A DNA stretch of 8,695 bases from Spirosoma fluviale (GCA_945906915.1 CAMDSI010000082.1:1-8695); one strand, 5' to 3'; shown: positions 1 through 6,638, numbered from the stretch's first letter. Made by a program: numbers and translations. Notes: generated by a model from the letters alone, not told the origin.

Positions 1-2936
1 CCAGAGAAAATGCCTTCTGTAAATGGCTCCAAAATCTGCAAGTCGGTTTGATTCAACTCCGCATTCACATTCAATTTTTGCTCTTCCTCGAAAGGAAGAT
101 AGCTACCTGTCAGCGATAAAACAGTTTCCCCTAATCGATTCAAATTCAGGTTCAAATCCATCGCCTTATCATCCGTCAAATAAGTTCCCACTCCCTGAAA
201 ATTGCCTATGTAAATCTTATTCAATTGCAGAGAATCCACTAGTACCCAGGAATCCAAGCGAGTATGATTATACCAATCTTGAATACTAATTTCACCATTT
301 AATTCCCCCTGAGCCTTAGTCGCAAATAGTGGCTTTAAAGTCGATAATTGAAAATGATTCGCCTTTAACTTAATGGTTTCTGTGGTGTCTGTAGAGAGAC
401 TCCCTTGCAGCGAAATAGATTGATTTTGGTTAGACACGACAACCCGATCCGCCTTCCATTCTTGTCCTCGAATGGTGATTTTATTAGCCGCGTCCATCGC
501 CCAATCTTGCCCCAAAATTCGGAAATACGTATCCTTGAATTTCAAGGATAAACCATCTTCCTCGAAGACCCATGCCCCTGCTAAATGGGCTGCATTCTCT
601 TCTCCTTGTTGTTTGAAATCGAGACCAAAATTAATGCGATCTTGATCCCAAAGCGCATCCAATTTTAGATTCTCGGTAGGTGCTAAAAAATTCAATTGCT
701 GCTTTCTGGATGAAAAAACAAGACTAGAAGAAACCTCTGGAGCACCTAAGAATTTAGAGCTTTGGAATGAAAATACCGATTGATAAAAATGATAACCTCC
801 GAACACGAGCGTATCTGGATAGGCCTCTAAGCTAAGCGAAAGCGTTCTTCCTTTGGATATGTTTCCAGAGAAAACCGTATTCTGACCGATTTGAATAGAC
901 GGGAAAAAGCGGGATAAAATCGGATCAATTCGATGACAAATCACTGTAAAATCTGCCTTGTATTTCGTCTGCACCTCGTGTTGACGTGTGGCATAATAAC
1001 CCCAGCGCTCATCCTCTCCTTTTTGGAAATATAAGGCATATTCATCTGCTAACTGACTTAACTGAGATTGCAATACACTCGGTGTAAACTCACCACTAAT
1101 TTCGGCTGAAACTAGGTCAGAGGTCAACTTGTAATTTCGTTTTTGACCTGGCCCATTTTTAGAGGTGAGCGTCACTAATTCCACCTGCAGATCCGGTTGT
1201 TTCGGAGTCCGCAACGTGGTATTAAAGAATACTGTGCGTCCCTCCAAATCATCAAAACGATCCCCTTTAAAATCTAATTCAAAATCAGTGGATAAACTTA
1301 GTTGCGAATCTAATAAGCGGATATTATGTAAGTTCGAATGCGTGATTTCACCTTGCATTTGATACACCGGCTTAGCACCTCGAAGGTCAATTAAACCAGA
1401 CATCGATGCGACTAAATTCGTGTCTTTAGAGGTCACATCCCCCTTAAATAATTGCTTTTGGAAATTCCCTTTTAAGGCAATTTTATGATAGAGGTATTGA
1501 TTAAAATATATCTCAGACACCTTTCCATCGAAATCAATATTAGCCGATTTTTTAGCAAATCCACTCCCTTTCAAATTTCCCTCCGCATCTAAGGTTCCTA
1601 AGACTGACTCTAATCCTAAAAATTTTCCCAGCTTAAACTTCTGTAATTTGATCTTTCCATCATAGCGTGAAAATGCCATCGAATCCTGCAAATTCATCTT
1701 GACATCTGCCTCCACATAACCTAATCCTGTCTTTAACTTTCCAGCTGTTCGAAACACTTTATTATTGCCCTTAAAAAGGCCATCAAAGGCAACAGGGCCT
1801 AAAATGACCATATTTTCAGCAGCCGGTTTCGTGATATAGGTACCTAAGTCTTGTGGGTAAAATAAGGACGAACGCATGGTAAAATCCATCTCCGTTTTAT
1901 CCACATTAGGTAAGCCTTTAAAGCCAAAATCACCCCTTAAAACACTCTTATCCCCAAAACCTAATTCGAATTTCTGCAGATTTAAATTAGCCACTGTGCC
2001 CTTCAATAATCCTTTCAGACGATACATGCCTTTGTAATCATACATCGCCTCCACAAAGCGACCCAAATCCTCTCCTTTCACAAGCGCACCATCAAAATCA
2101 GCCTGCATATCTACGTCCGTTATCCAACGAGTCATTGAGTTCATATCGTGGTAATTGACGACGAACTTTTTAGTCACACGAGAATCATTAAAACGCAAAT
2201 CCAATTGATCAAAGCGCATTTGATGATCCGATATCATAAATACCGTATTCAAACTTTTAACATCAAATCCCGTTAATGGATCCTTCGTCCTCAGGCCAAT
2301 TGCTTGAAGACCTAAGGTGTCGTTTTTTAAATAAAAATTCTTGACTTTGGAATACACTTTCGCTAGCGTAAAGTGTGAAATATCAAAATGACGACTCGTT
2401 GCTTCGTTCTTTCGAGTCTGGTCATTCAAGGAAAATGCTCCATCAATCACCTCCGCTTCGGGTATGGTAAAAATTGAAGATGGTCCTTTTTTTACGGTTT
2501 TCACCCCACCTGTAATCCACTTATCAAGCCGTATAATAAACTCTTCAATGTTCATTTTACCTGACTTCTTTTCAAAAATCAACTGCACATTTGGTCGAGT
2601 TAATCGGGCATAATCCAGACTCGGTTTTCCGGGCTGAAGGAACAAATGCGTGATGCTAAAATTGACATCTAGCTGCTCTATTTGGATCATTTTAGCCCCC
2701 CAAGGGTCTTTAACCTCTAATCCATAAATACTCAATTCATCAAAAAATTTGATTTGGATTCCCTTCATTTGTACAGGATATCCGATCGCCTTTTCAACTT
2801 TAGGCGCTAAATAATTCGCTAATAAGGTTTGATTAACGGGGGCTCGTAAGAGAAGAACCGTGGCAAAAATCAACAAAAAAATCCCCAGCAACCCGTATAG
2901 GATTGTTTTGACGAAGATTTTTAGATATTTGACCAT
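1..2936 (-). CDS. TamB/AsmA-like translocation and assembly module protein, 3' part missing
   Basis: The frame is open without a stop from an ATG at 2936 to the left edge: 978 codons and two bases. I checked every triplet, and there is no frameshift. The N-terminus has a short basic start and one hydrophobic segment (about residues 11-30), fitting a signal anchor in the inner membrane. An AsmA-like segment follows (about 34-100; ANYLAPKVEKAIGYPVQMKG, then FFDELSIYGLEVKDP). The rest is a long run of short alternating beta-strand-like sequence, typical of the periplasm-spanning groove of TamB/AsmA-like proteins. These proteins are thought to pass phospholipid, or help insert outer-membrane proteins, across the periplasm. 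The diagnostic C-terminal TamB (DUF490) domain lies outside the window, so the assignment rests on the N-terminal pattern, the size and the place next to tsaD, a neighbourhood I recall from other Bacteroidota. AsmA-like is the main alternative. Confidence 0.85.
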   Translation of the reverse strand, partial: MVKYLKIFVKTILYGLLGIFLLIFATVLLLRAPVNQTLLANYLAPKVEKAIGYPVQMKGIQIKFFDELSIYGLEVKDPWGAKMIQIEQLDVNFSITHLFLQPGKPSLDYARLTRPNVQLIFEKKSGKMNIEEFIIRLDKWITGGVKTVKKGPSSIFTIPEAEVIDGAFSLNDQTRKNEATSRHFDISHFTLAKVYSKVKNFYLKNDTLGLQAIGLRTKDPLTGFDVKSLNTVFMISDHQMRFDQLDLRFNDSRVTKKFVVNYHDMNSMTRWITDVDMQADFDGALVKGEDLGRFVEAMYDYKGMYRLKGLLKGTVANLNLQKFELGFGDKSVLRGDFGFKGLPNVDKTEMDFTMRSSLFYPQDLGTYITKPAAENMVILGPVAFDGLFKGNNKVFRTAGKLKTGLGYVEADVKMNLQDSMAFSRYDGKIKLQKFKLGKFLGLESVLGTLDAEGNLKGSGFAKKSANIDFDGKVSEIYFNQYLYHKIALKGNFQKQLFKGDVTSKDTNLVASMSGLIDLRGAKPVYQMQGEITHSNLHNIRLLDSQLSLSTDFELDFKGDRFDDLEGRTVFFNTTLRTPKQPDLQVELVTLTSKNGPGQKRNYKLTSDLVSAEISGEFTPSVLQSQLSQLADEYALYFQKGEDERWGYYATRQHEVQTKYKADFTVICHRIDPILSRFFPSIQIGQNTVFSGNISKGRTLSLSLEAYPDTLVFGGYHFYQSVFSFQSSKFLGAPEVSSSLVFSSRKQQLNFLAPTENLKLDALWDQDRINFGLDFKQQGEENAAHLAGAWVFEEDGLSLKFKDTYFRILGQDWAMDAANKITIRGQEWKADRVVVSNQNQSISLQGSLSTDTTETIKLKANHFQLSTLKPLFATKAQGELNGEISIQDWYNHTRLDSWVLVDSLQLNKIYIGNFQGVGTYLTDDKAMDLNLNLNRLGETVLSLTGSYLPFEEEQKLNVNAELNQTDLQILEPFTEGIFS

Positions 2937-2943
2937 ATTGCCG

Positions 2944-2951
2944 TATTTTTG
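2944..2951 (+). promoter_or_regulatory. Possible -7 element for tsaD (TATTTTTG)
   Basis: The octamer TATTTTTG matches the Bacteroidota sigma-A -7 consensus TAnnTTTG exactly. It lies 18 bases upstream of the tsaD ATG, which would leave a leader of only about a dozen nucleotides. No convincing -33 TTG is seen at the expected distance; that region falls inside the 5' end of the divergent TamB-like gene. The call rests on the single octamer and its position. Confidence 0.35.
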
Positions 2952-2969
2952 CGCAGAATTCTATTTTTT

Positions 2970-3986
2970 ATGAAGCTACTGGCTATTGAATCTTCTTGCG
3001 ATGAAACTTCGGCTGCCGTGATGGTAGACGGCATTTTGAAGTCTAATATCATCTCGACACAACTCATTCATACCGAATGGGGTGGCGTCGTTCCCGAATT
3101 AGCCAGCAGAGCTCATCAAAAATCGATCATCCCTGTCGTGACAGAGGCCCTGCAAAAAGCAAATATAAACAAAAATGAATTGAATGCCATTGCCTTCACA
3201 AGGGGCCCTGGGCTTTTAGGGGCTTTATTAATCGGCACCTCTTTTGCTAAGTCTTTGGCCTTAAGCCTTAACGTCCCATTAATCGAAGTGAATCACATGC
3301 AGGCCCACGTTTTGGCCCATTTTATCGAAGACCCTAAGCCTGCCTTTCCTTTCCTTTGCCTGACGGTCAGCGGTGGGCATACGCAGCTAGTTTGGGTGAA
3401 ATCCGCGCTCGACATGGAGGTCATCGGTGAGACTCAGGACGATGCAGTGGGTGAGGCATTTGATAAAACGGCGAAGCTGCTCGGGCTACCTTATCCAGGT
3501 GGTCCTTTGATTGATAAATTGGCCAAAGAAGGTGATCCCAATCGCTTTCCCTTCTCGCTAGGCGAAATGCCCGGCCTAAACTTTAGTTTCTCCGGCATCA
3601 AAACGGCCATCCTATATTTCCTTCAAAAAGAGGTTAAAAACAACCCCAACTTCATCGAAGAAAACAAAGCAGACATCTGCGCGTCCGTCCAAAAATCCCT
3701 TATCGACATGCTCTTACGCAAAACGAAAAAGGCGATGAAGGAGATAAATTGTACCCAAATAGCCATTGCCGGCGGCGTATCCGCCAACTCGGGTTTACGA
3801 ACGCGACTTCAAGAAATGGGAGTTGAAATGGGTTGGGAAGTTTTCATTCCTGCTTTCAGTTATTGCACCGATAACGCCGGCATGATTGCCATGGCGGGGC
3901 ACTTTAAAGCAGAAGCGGGGGAATTTTGTGGGCAGGATGTGAGTCCGCTGGCGAGATATGAGCTCGCGGCGAAGCCGCTCGTTTAG
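2970..3986 (+). CDS. tsaD: tRNA N6-adenosine threonylcarbamoyltransferase catalytic subunit TsaD
   Basis: TsaD transfers the threonylcarbamoyl group from threonylcarbamoyl-AMP to A37 of ANN-decoding tRNAs, giving t6A. In bacteria it works in the cytoplasm with TsaB and TsaE. The 338-residue product has the whole Kae1/Gcp/TsaD (ASKHA) signature: IESSCDET at 6-13, the metal-binding HxxxH at His109/His113, SGGHTQL at 134-140, DDAVGEAFDKTAKLLG at 157-172, NFSFSGIKTA at 204-213, GGVSANSGLR at 268-277, and TDNAGMIA with metal ligand Asp301. The ATG at 2970 is preferred because MKLLAIESS is the family's usual N-terminus; an in-frame TTG at 2949 would add seven atypical residues and overlap the promoter-like octamer. 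The C-terminus continues past the usual end (around SPLAR) with YELAAKPLV, encoded where the hairpin array begins. The stop TAG lies inside the array's first TTTAGTC. Confidence 0.97.
   Translation: MKLLAIESSCDETSAAVMVDGILKSNIISTQLIHTEWGGVVPELASRAHQKSIIPVVTEALQKANINKNELNAIAFTRGPGLLGALLIGTSFAKSLALSLNVPLIEVNHMQAHVLAHFIEDPKPAFPFLCLTVSGGHTQLVWVKSALDMEVIGETQDDAVGEAFDKTAKLLGLPYPGGPLIDKLAKEGDPNRFPFSLGEMPGLNFSFSGIKTAILYFLQKEVKNNPNFIEENKADICASVQKSLIDMLLRKTKKAMKEINCTQIAIAGGVSANSGLRTRLQEMGVEMGWEVFIPAFSYCTDNAGMIAMAGHFKAEAGEFCGQDVSPLARYELAAKPLV
3966..3978 (+). repeat. Array-like hairpin inside the 3' end of tsaD
   Basis: GCGGC-GAA-GCCGC is a perfect 5-bp stem with a GAA triloop. It is the same design as the array that starts a few bases later, but it lies in the codons for the last residues of TsaD (AAKP). 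It may be the outermost array unit, absorbed into the reading frame, or a chance palindrome from GC-rich codons. It is not flanked by the GACTAA/TTAGTC spacer on its left, which weakens the link. Confidence 0.5.
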
Positions 3987-4063
3987 TCGGCACTACGTGA
4001 CTGAGTCATCGCTTTGCGATTTAGTCGCCTACGGCTGAGTCGCGACTTCGTCGCTTGGTCAAA
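3983..4063 (-). repeat. Left half of hairpin array, TTAGTC orientation
   Basis: On the plus strand the spacers here read TTAGTC (3983-3988, 4021-4026), TGAGTC (4002-4007, 4036-4041) and TTGGTC (4055-4060), the complements of the GACTAA/GACCAA spacers on the right. Units have loops TAC, TTT, TAC and TTC on the plus strand, which are GTA, AAA, GTA and GAA on the minus strand. This half is more diverged than the right: the first stem has a mismatch, spacers vary, and after TTGGTC a unit appears lost, leaving AAA before GAGTC. Confidence 0.85.
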
Positions 4064-4084
4064 GAGTCATCACTTCGTGACTAA
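4064..4084. repeat. Inversion junction of the hairpin array
   Basis: Spacer orientation flips here. GAGTC (4064-4068) belongs to the left orientation and GACTAA (4079-4084) to the right. Between them lies TCAC-TTC-GTGA, a 4-bp stem with a 3-nt loop. AGTCA at 4065-4069 and TGACT at 4078-4082 are also complementary, so the junction is palindromic around 4074. The last hairpin base appears merged with the first spacer base, as if one nucleotide had been deleted where two arrays meet. Confidence 0.75.
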
Positions 4085-4141
4085 GCTGCGCAGCAGCGAC
4101 TAAACGACGCAGTCGTGACTAAATCGCGAAGCGATGACTAA

Positions 4142-4371
4142 GCCGAAGGCGACTAAACGACGCAGTCGTGACCAAGGCGCAAAGCGCCGACTAAATCGCG
4201 AAGCGATGACCAAATCCGAAGGATGACTAAGCCGAAGGCGACTAAACGACGCAGTCGTGACCAAGGCGCATCGCGCCGACTAAATCGCGAAGCGATGACT
4301 AAATACGAAGGATGACTAAGCCGAAGGCGACTAAACGACGCAGTCGTGACCAAGGCGCAAAGCGCCGACTA
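4142..4371 (+). repeat. 89-bp higher-order tandem repeat (2.6 copies) within the array
   Basis: Five hairpins recur in fixed order: GCC/GGC, ACGAC/GTCGT, GGCGC/GCGCC, ATCGC/GCGAT, ATCC/GGAT. With their spacers they make an 89-bp unit. Copy 1 is 4142-4230, copy 2 is 4231-4319, and copy 3 is cut off after 52 bp (4320-4371) by the stop codon of the convergent gene. Copies 1 and 2 differ at four positions: loop AAA versus ATC (two changes), spacer GACCAA versus GACTAA, and stem ATCC versus ATAC. Copy 3 is identical to the first 52 bp of copy 1. This indicates recent segmental duplication. Confidence 0.9.
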
Positions 4372-4857
4372 CCCTTTCATCTCCTTCAACGCATTCCAAA
4401 ATTCCATCTTCAATTTCTTCTCCGCATCCGTCAACGACGAAATGTAGCGGGGGAAGAAATAAACTAATTTGGATTCGATTTTGTCGATCTCGGTGGTAGG
4501 TAATTCGGCTTGCCAAATAGCGGGCTGCTGGCCAATAAAGATATATCTGGATGCGCTGGTCTCATTCAGGAATTCCGTAAAACTAGGCTCGTCTTCCGAT
4601 GGGGTATAAATGGACCAATCCGCGGGTCCTAAAACCAAAGGAGGTGCTGAAAAAATGAGCTTTAGGCGGGATAGTTCGGCTTCGGCGATTTGGCCTACAA
4701 CTACCCATGGGGTAGCTATCTTAGGTTTCACCTCAGCGATTGTGTCAGCTGCTACTTCAATAGTAGGGGATTCCGCTAGCTGCGCCTCTGTCTTATCCTG
4801 CGGGACCCAGTAGATCTCGTCGAATTTGTACAAATCAGCTAATGAAACCCCTTCCAT
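4369..4857 (-). CDS. Small protein of unknown function downstream of purA
   Basis: The product is 162 residues, soluble and acidic, with no signal peptide or membrane segment. I chose the ATG at 4857, giving MEGVSLADLYKFDEIYWVPQ, because it starts 5 bp after the purA stop. An upstream in-frame start at 4890 would overlap purA and add eleven residues. About residues 23-50 are Ala/Glu/Thr/Pro-rich and probably a flexible linker. After it come PWVVVGQIAEAELSRLKLIF, EDEPSFTEFLNET, RYIFIGQQPAIW, AELPTTEI and a C-terminal KMEFWNALKEM. This order resembles small Bacteroidota proteins that I recall as hypothetical or, tentatively, as DNA polymerase III psi (HolD)-like with a uracil-glycosylase-type fold. 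That is a weak guess from memory, so no function is assigned. The gene is probably the last of the rsh-fur-purA unit. Its stop (TAG, minus strand) lies in the GACTA word that ends the hairpin array. Confidence 0.8.
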   Translation of the reverse strand: MEGVSLADLYKFDEIYWVPQDKTEAQLAESPTIEVAADTIAEVKPKIATPWVVVGQIAEAELSRLKLIFSAPPLVLGPADWSIYTPSEDEPSFTEFLNETSASRYIFIGQQPAIWQAELPTTEIDKIESKLVYFFPRYISSLTDAEKKLKMEFWNALKEMKG

Positions 4858-4862
4858 TTGTA

Positions 4863-6143
4863 TTAGGCTAATGAACCTCTTAACACACAAGCCTCGCGGT
4901 CTGGACCGGTAGATATGAAGTTAATAGGTAGGTTCAAGTGTTTTTCTAAGAATTTAATGTAATCCGCTAATTCAACAGGCAACTCGTTAAAGTCACGCAT
5001 ACCTTCTAAACTGCAAGCCCAACCCTTCAAGGTTTCGTACACCGGCTTCACTTTGATATCGGTGATTTCAAAAGGGATTTGATCTGTTATAGAACCGTCT
5101 GGCATTTCGTATGCTGTACAAACTTGAATCTCATCAAAGATATTCAAAACGTCGGCCTTCATCATAATCAACTGCGTCACGCCGTTAATCATCATTGCAT
5201 ATTTCAAGGCTGGCAAATCTATCCAACCACAGCGACGAGGACGACCAGTTGTAGAGCCGAATTCACGTCCTTCAACACGCATACGCTCACCTACTTCATC
5301 TTCTAATTCTGTCGGGAAAGGACCAGAACCTACACGCGTGGCATAGGCTTTAAAAATACCGAATACTTCTCCAATATTTTTAGGAGCTACACCTAAACCG
5401 GTACAAGCACCTGCGGTAATCGTATTAGAAGAAGTAACGAATGGATAGGAGCCAAAGTCCACGTCCAATAAAGAACCTTGTGCCCCTTCAGCTAGGATCG
5501 TTTTCCCTGCATTGATGGCGTGGTTAACGGAATATTCAGAATCCACTAATCGGAATTCCTTCATGAAAGCAACCGCTTCGAAGAATTCCTTTTCGGCTGC
5601 TGCTAAATCGTATTCAAATTTATATACGTCCAAAATCGCTTTATGGCGATCAACTAATGCCTTGTATTTGGTAGGAAAATCTGGCGAAATCATATCACCC
5701 ACGCGTAATCCTTGGCGAGAGATTTTATCCGTATAGGTAGGTCCGATTCCCTTTAAAGTGGAACCGATTTTTGCATCGCCTTTTGCTTTTTCATAAGCCG
5801 CATCTAATAAACGGTGCGTAGGTAAGATAATCGACGCTTTCTTCGAAATCTCTAAGTTCTTGCGCAAGTCTAAATTGAAATGAGCTAAGCCGTCGATTTC
5901 TTTTTTGAAGATGATGGGATCTAAAACCACCCCGTTTCCGATGATGTTTTGAACTTCTTGGCGGAAAATCCCGGAGGGGATTTGATGCAAAACGTGCTTA
6001 AAACCGTCGAATTCTAAGGTATGACCCGCATTAGGTCCGCCTTGAAAGCGCGCTACTACTTGATATTTGGGTGCTAAAACGTCTACGATCTTTCCTTTAC
6101 CTTCATCGCCCCATTGTAAGCCTAATAATACATCAACTGCCAT
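4863..6143 (-). CDS. purA: Adenylosuccinate synthase
   Basis: PurA makes adenylosuccinate from IMP, aspartate and GTP, the first committed step from IMP to AMP. The 426 residues match the usual length (E. coli about 432). Diagnostic motifs run throughout: LQWGDEGKGK at 9-18 (GTP loop, catalytic Asp13), GGPNAGHT at 35-42 (catalytic His41), GNGVVLDP at 69-76, GSTLKGIGPTYTDK at 127-140, LAEGAQGSLLDVDFGSYPF at 217-235, SSNTITAGACTGLG at 238-251, VGSGPFPTE at 271-279, REFGSTTGRPRRCGW at 293-307, and STGPDRE at 411-417. The ATG at 6143 gives the canonical short N-terminus and lies 9 bp after the fur stop, leaving no room for its own promoter. It should therefore be read from the upstream transcript. 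The small gene at 4857 follows after 5 bp. In other bacteria PurA is a known target of inhibition by (p)ppGpp, which fits the rsh gene upstream. Confidence 0.98.
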   Translation of the reverse strand: MAVDVLLGLQWGDEGKGKIVDVLAPKYQVVARFQGGPNAGHTLEFDGFKHVLHQIPSGIFRQEVQNIIGNGVVLDPIIFKKEIDGLAHFNLDLRKNLEISKKASIILPTHRLLDAAYEKAKGDAKIGSTLKGIGPTYTDKISRQGLRVGDMISPDFPTKYKALVDRHKAILDVYKFEYDLAAAEKEFFEAVAFMKEFRLVDSEYSVNHAINAGKTILAEGAQGSLLDVDFGSYPFVTSSNTITAGACTGLGVAPKNIGEVFGIFKAYATRVGSGPFPTELEDEVGERMRVEGREFGSTTGRPRRCGWIDLPALKYAMMINGVTQLIMMKADVLNIFDEIQVCTAYEMPDGSITDQIPFEITDIKVKPVYETLKGWACSLEGMRDFNELPVELADYIKFLEKHLNLPINFISTGPDREACVLRGSLA

Positions 6144-6152
6144 AATATTGTT

Positions 6153-6638
6153 TTATTCTTGATTTCTTGCTTGGTAATTATCTCTGTGTTCACAACTCTT
6201 GTTCGTACAAGAACCGTAAAAAATCAGGGAATGGTGCATTACATTGAATTGCAACATTTCACCTACTAAACTCTGGATGGTTTGAACCCGAGGATCACAA
6301 AATTCAGTGACTTTATGACAATCGGTACATATTAAATGATCGTGTTGGCGACGTCCATACGACTTCTCGAACTGTGCCTGATTACGACCAAATTGGTGTT
6401 TTACTACTAAATCACATTCCACTAACACATCGAGCGTATTATAAACTGTGGCTCTAGAGACTTGGTATTTCTTGTTTTTCATGGAAATATACAGCTCCTC
6501 CACATCGAAGTGATCGTCCCGTAAATAGATCTCTTCCAGGATCGCAAAGCGCTCTGGAGTCTTCCGCAAACCCTTGTTTTCCAGGTAGGCTGTAAAGATC
6601 TTTTTTACTGAATCTAATTTATCTAATTCTTGGGACAT
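6153..6638 (-). CDS. Fur-family metal-responsive transcriptional regulator
   Basis: The 161-residue product has an N-terminal winged helix and a C-terminal metal-binding dimerisation domain. The recognition helix is at about residues 60-78 (VSRATVYNTLDVLVECDLV). Candidate metal ligands by family position are His43 (DDHFDVEEL), Glu91 (QFEKSY), His99/Asp100/His101 (QHDHLIC), Glu112 and His135/136. Structural zinc cysteines are Cys104/Cys107 (CTDC) and Cys144/Cys149 (CTNKSC). Family members bind DNA as dimers when loaded with metal. The sequence does not separate Fur from PerR or Zur, so no symbol is given. The gene sits 47 bp after the rsh gene and 9 bp before purA on the same strand. The 47-bp leader is AT-rich with no Shine-Dalgarno sequence and no convincing inverted-repeat Fur box, so autoregulation cannot be claimed. 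Confidence 0.93.
   Translation of the reverse strand: MSQELDKLDSVKKIFTAYLENKGLRKTPERFAILEEIYLRDDHFDVEELYISMKNKKYQVSRATVYNTLDVLVECDLVVKHQFGRNQAQFEKSYGRRQHDHLICTDCHKVTEFCDPRVQTIQSLVGEMLQFNVMHHSLIFYGSCTNKSCEHRDNYQARNQE

Larger units (their letters stand above)
3983..4371. repeat. Array of 21 short triloop hairpins with 6-nt GACTAA/TTAGTC spacers
   Basis: The whole gap between the convergent genes is filled by palindromes of 9, 11 or 13 nt (stem 3-5 bp, 3-nt loop), each separated by one 6-nt spacer. Hairpins occur at 3989-4001 (one mismatch), 4008-4020, 4027-4035, 4042-4054, 4070-4080, 4085-4097, 4104-4116, 4123-4135, 4142-4150, 4157-4169, 4176-4188, 4195-4207, 4214-4224, 4231-4239, 4246-4258, 4265-4277, 4284-4296, 4303-4313 (one mismatch), 4320-4328, 4335-4347 and 4354-4366. 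Stem types include ATCGC/GCGAT, ACGAC/GTCGT, GGCGC/GCGCC, GCTGC/GCAGC, GCGAC/GTCGC, ATCC/GGAT and GCC/GGC, so pairing is kept while sequence changes. No long reading frame with gene-like composition is present. The position suggests a 3'-end or transcription-stop role, but no T-tract follows any hairpin. The family is unknown to me. Confidence 0.95.

Noticed and set aside
1..2936. A pseudogene or frameshift in the TamB-like region, suggested by short plus-strand open frames there
   Set aside because: The minus-strand frame is continuous over all 978 codons. The plus-strand frames at 23-289 and 1165-1362 are shadows.
2949..2969. TTG start for tsaD, adding seven residues
   Set aside because: The added residues are not family-like, the ATG at 2970 gives the canonical MKLLAIESS start, and the TTG overlaps the promoter-like octamer.
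4153..4353. Minus-strand open frame of 66 codons within the hairpin array
   Set aside because: It is a by-product of the repeats. Its arginine/serine/leucine-rich product reflects the repeated units, there is no start context, and unit lengths shift frame between repeats.
3989..4366. Classical Rho-independent terminators
   Set aside because: Stems are at most 5 bp and no hairpin is followed by a T-tract on either strand. A termination role remains possible but is not shown by the standard signature.
3983..4371. CRISPR array
   Set aside because: Units are only 15-19 bp, the constant word is 6 nt, and the sequences between are recurring palindromes rather than unique spacers. There are no cas genes nearby.
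3983..4371. Integron attC sites or a transposon end
   Set aside because: There is no integrase, transposase, cassette gene or target-site duplication in the window, and the hairpins are far shorter than attC sites.
4858..4890. Longer N-terminus for the small gene, starting at 4890
   Set aside because: It would overlap the purA 3' end by 28 bp. The ATG at 4857 lies right after the purA stop and gives a natural start.
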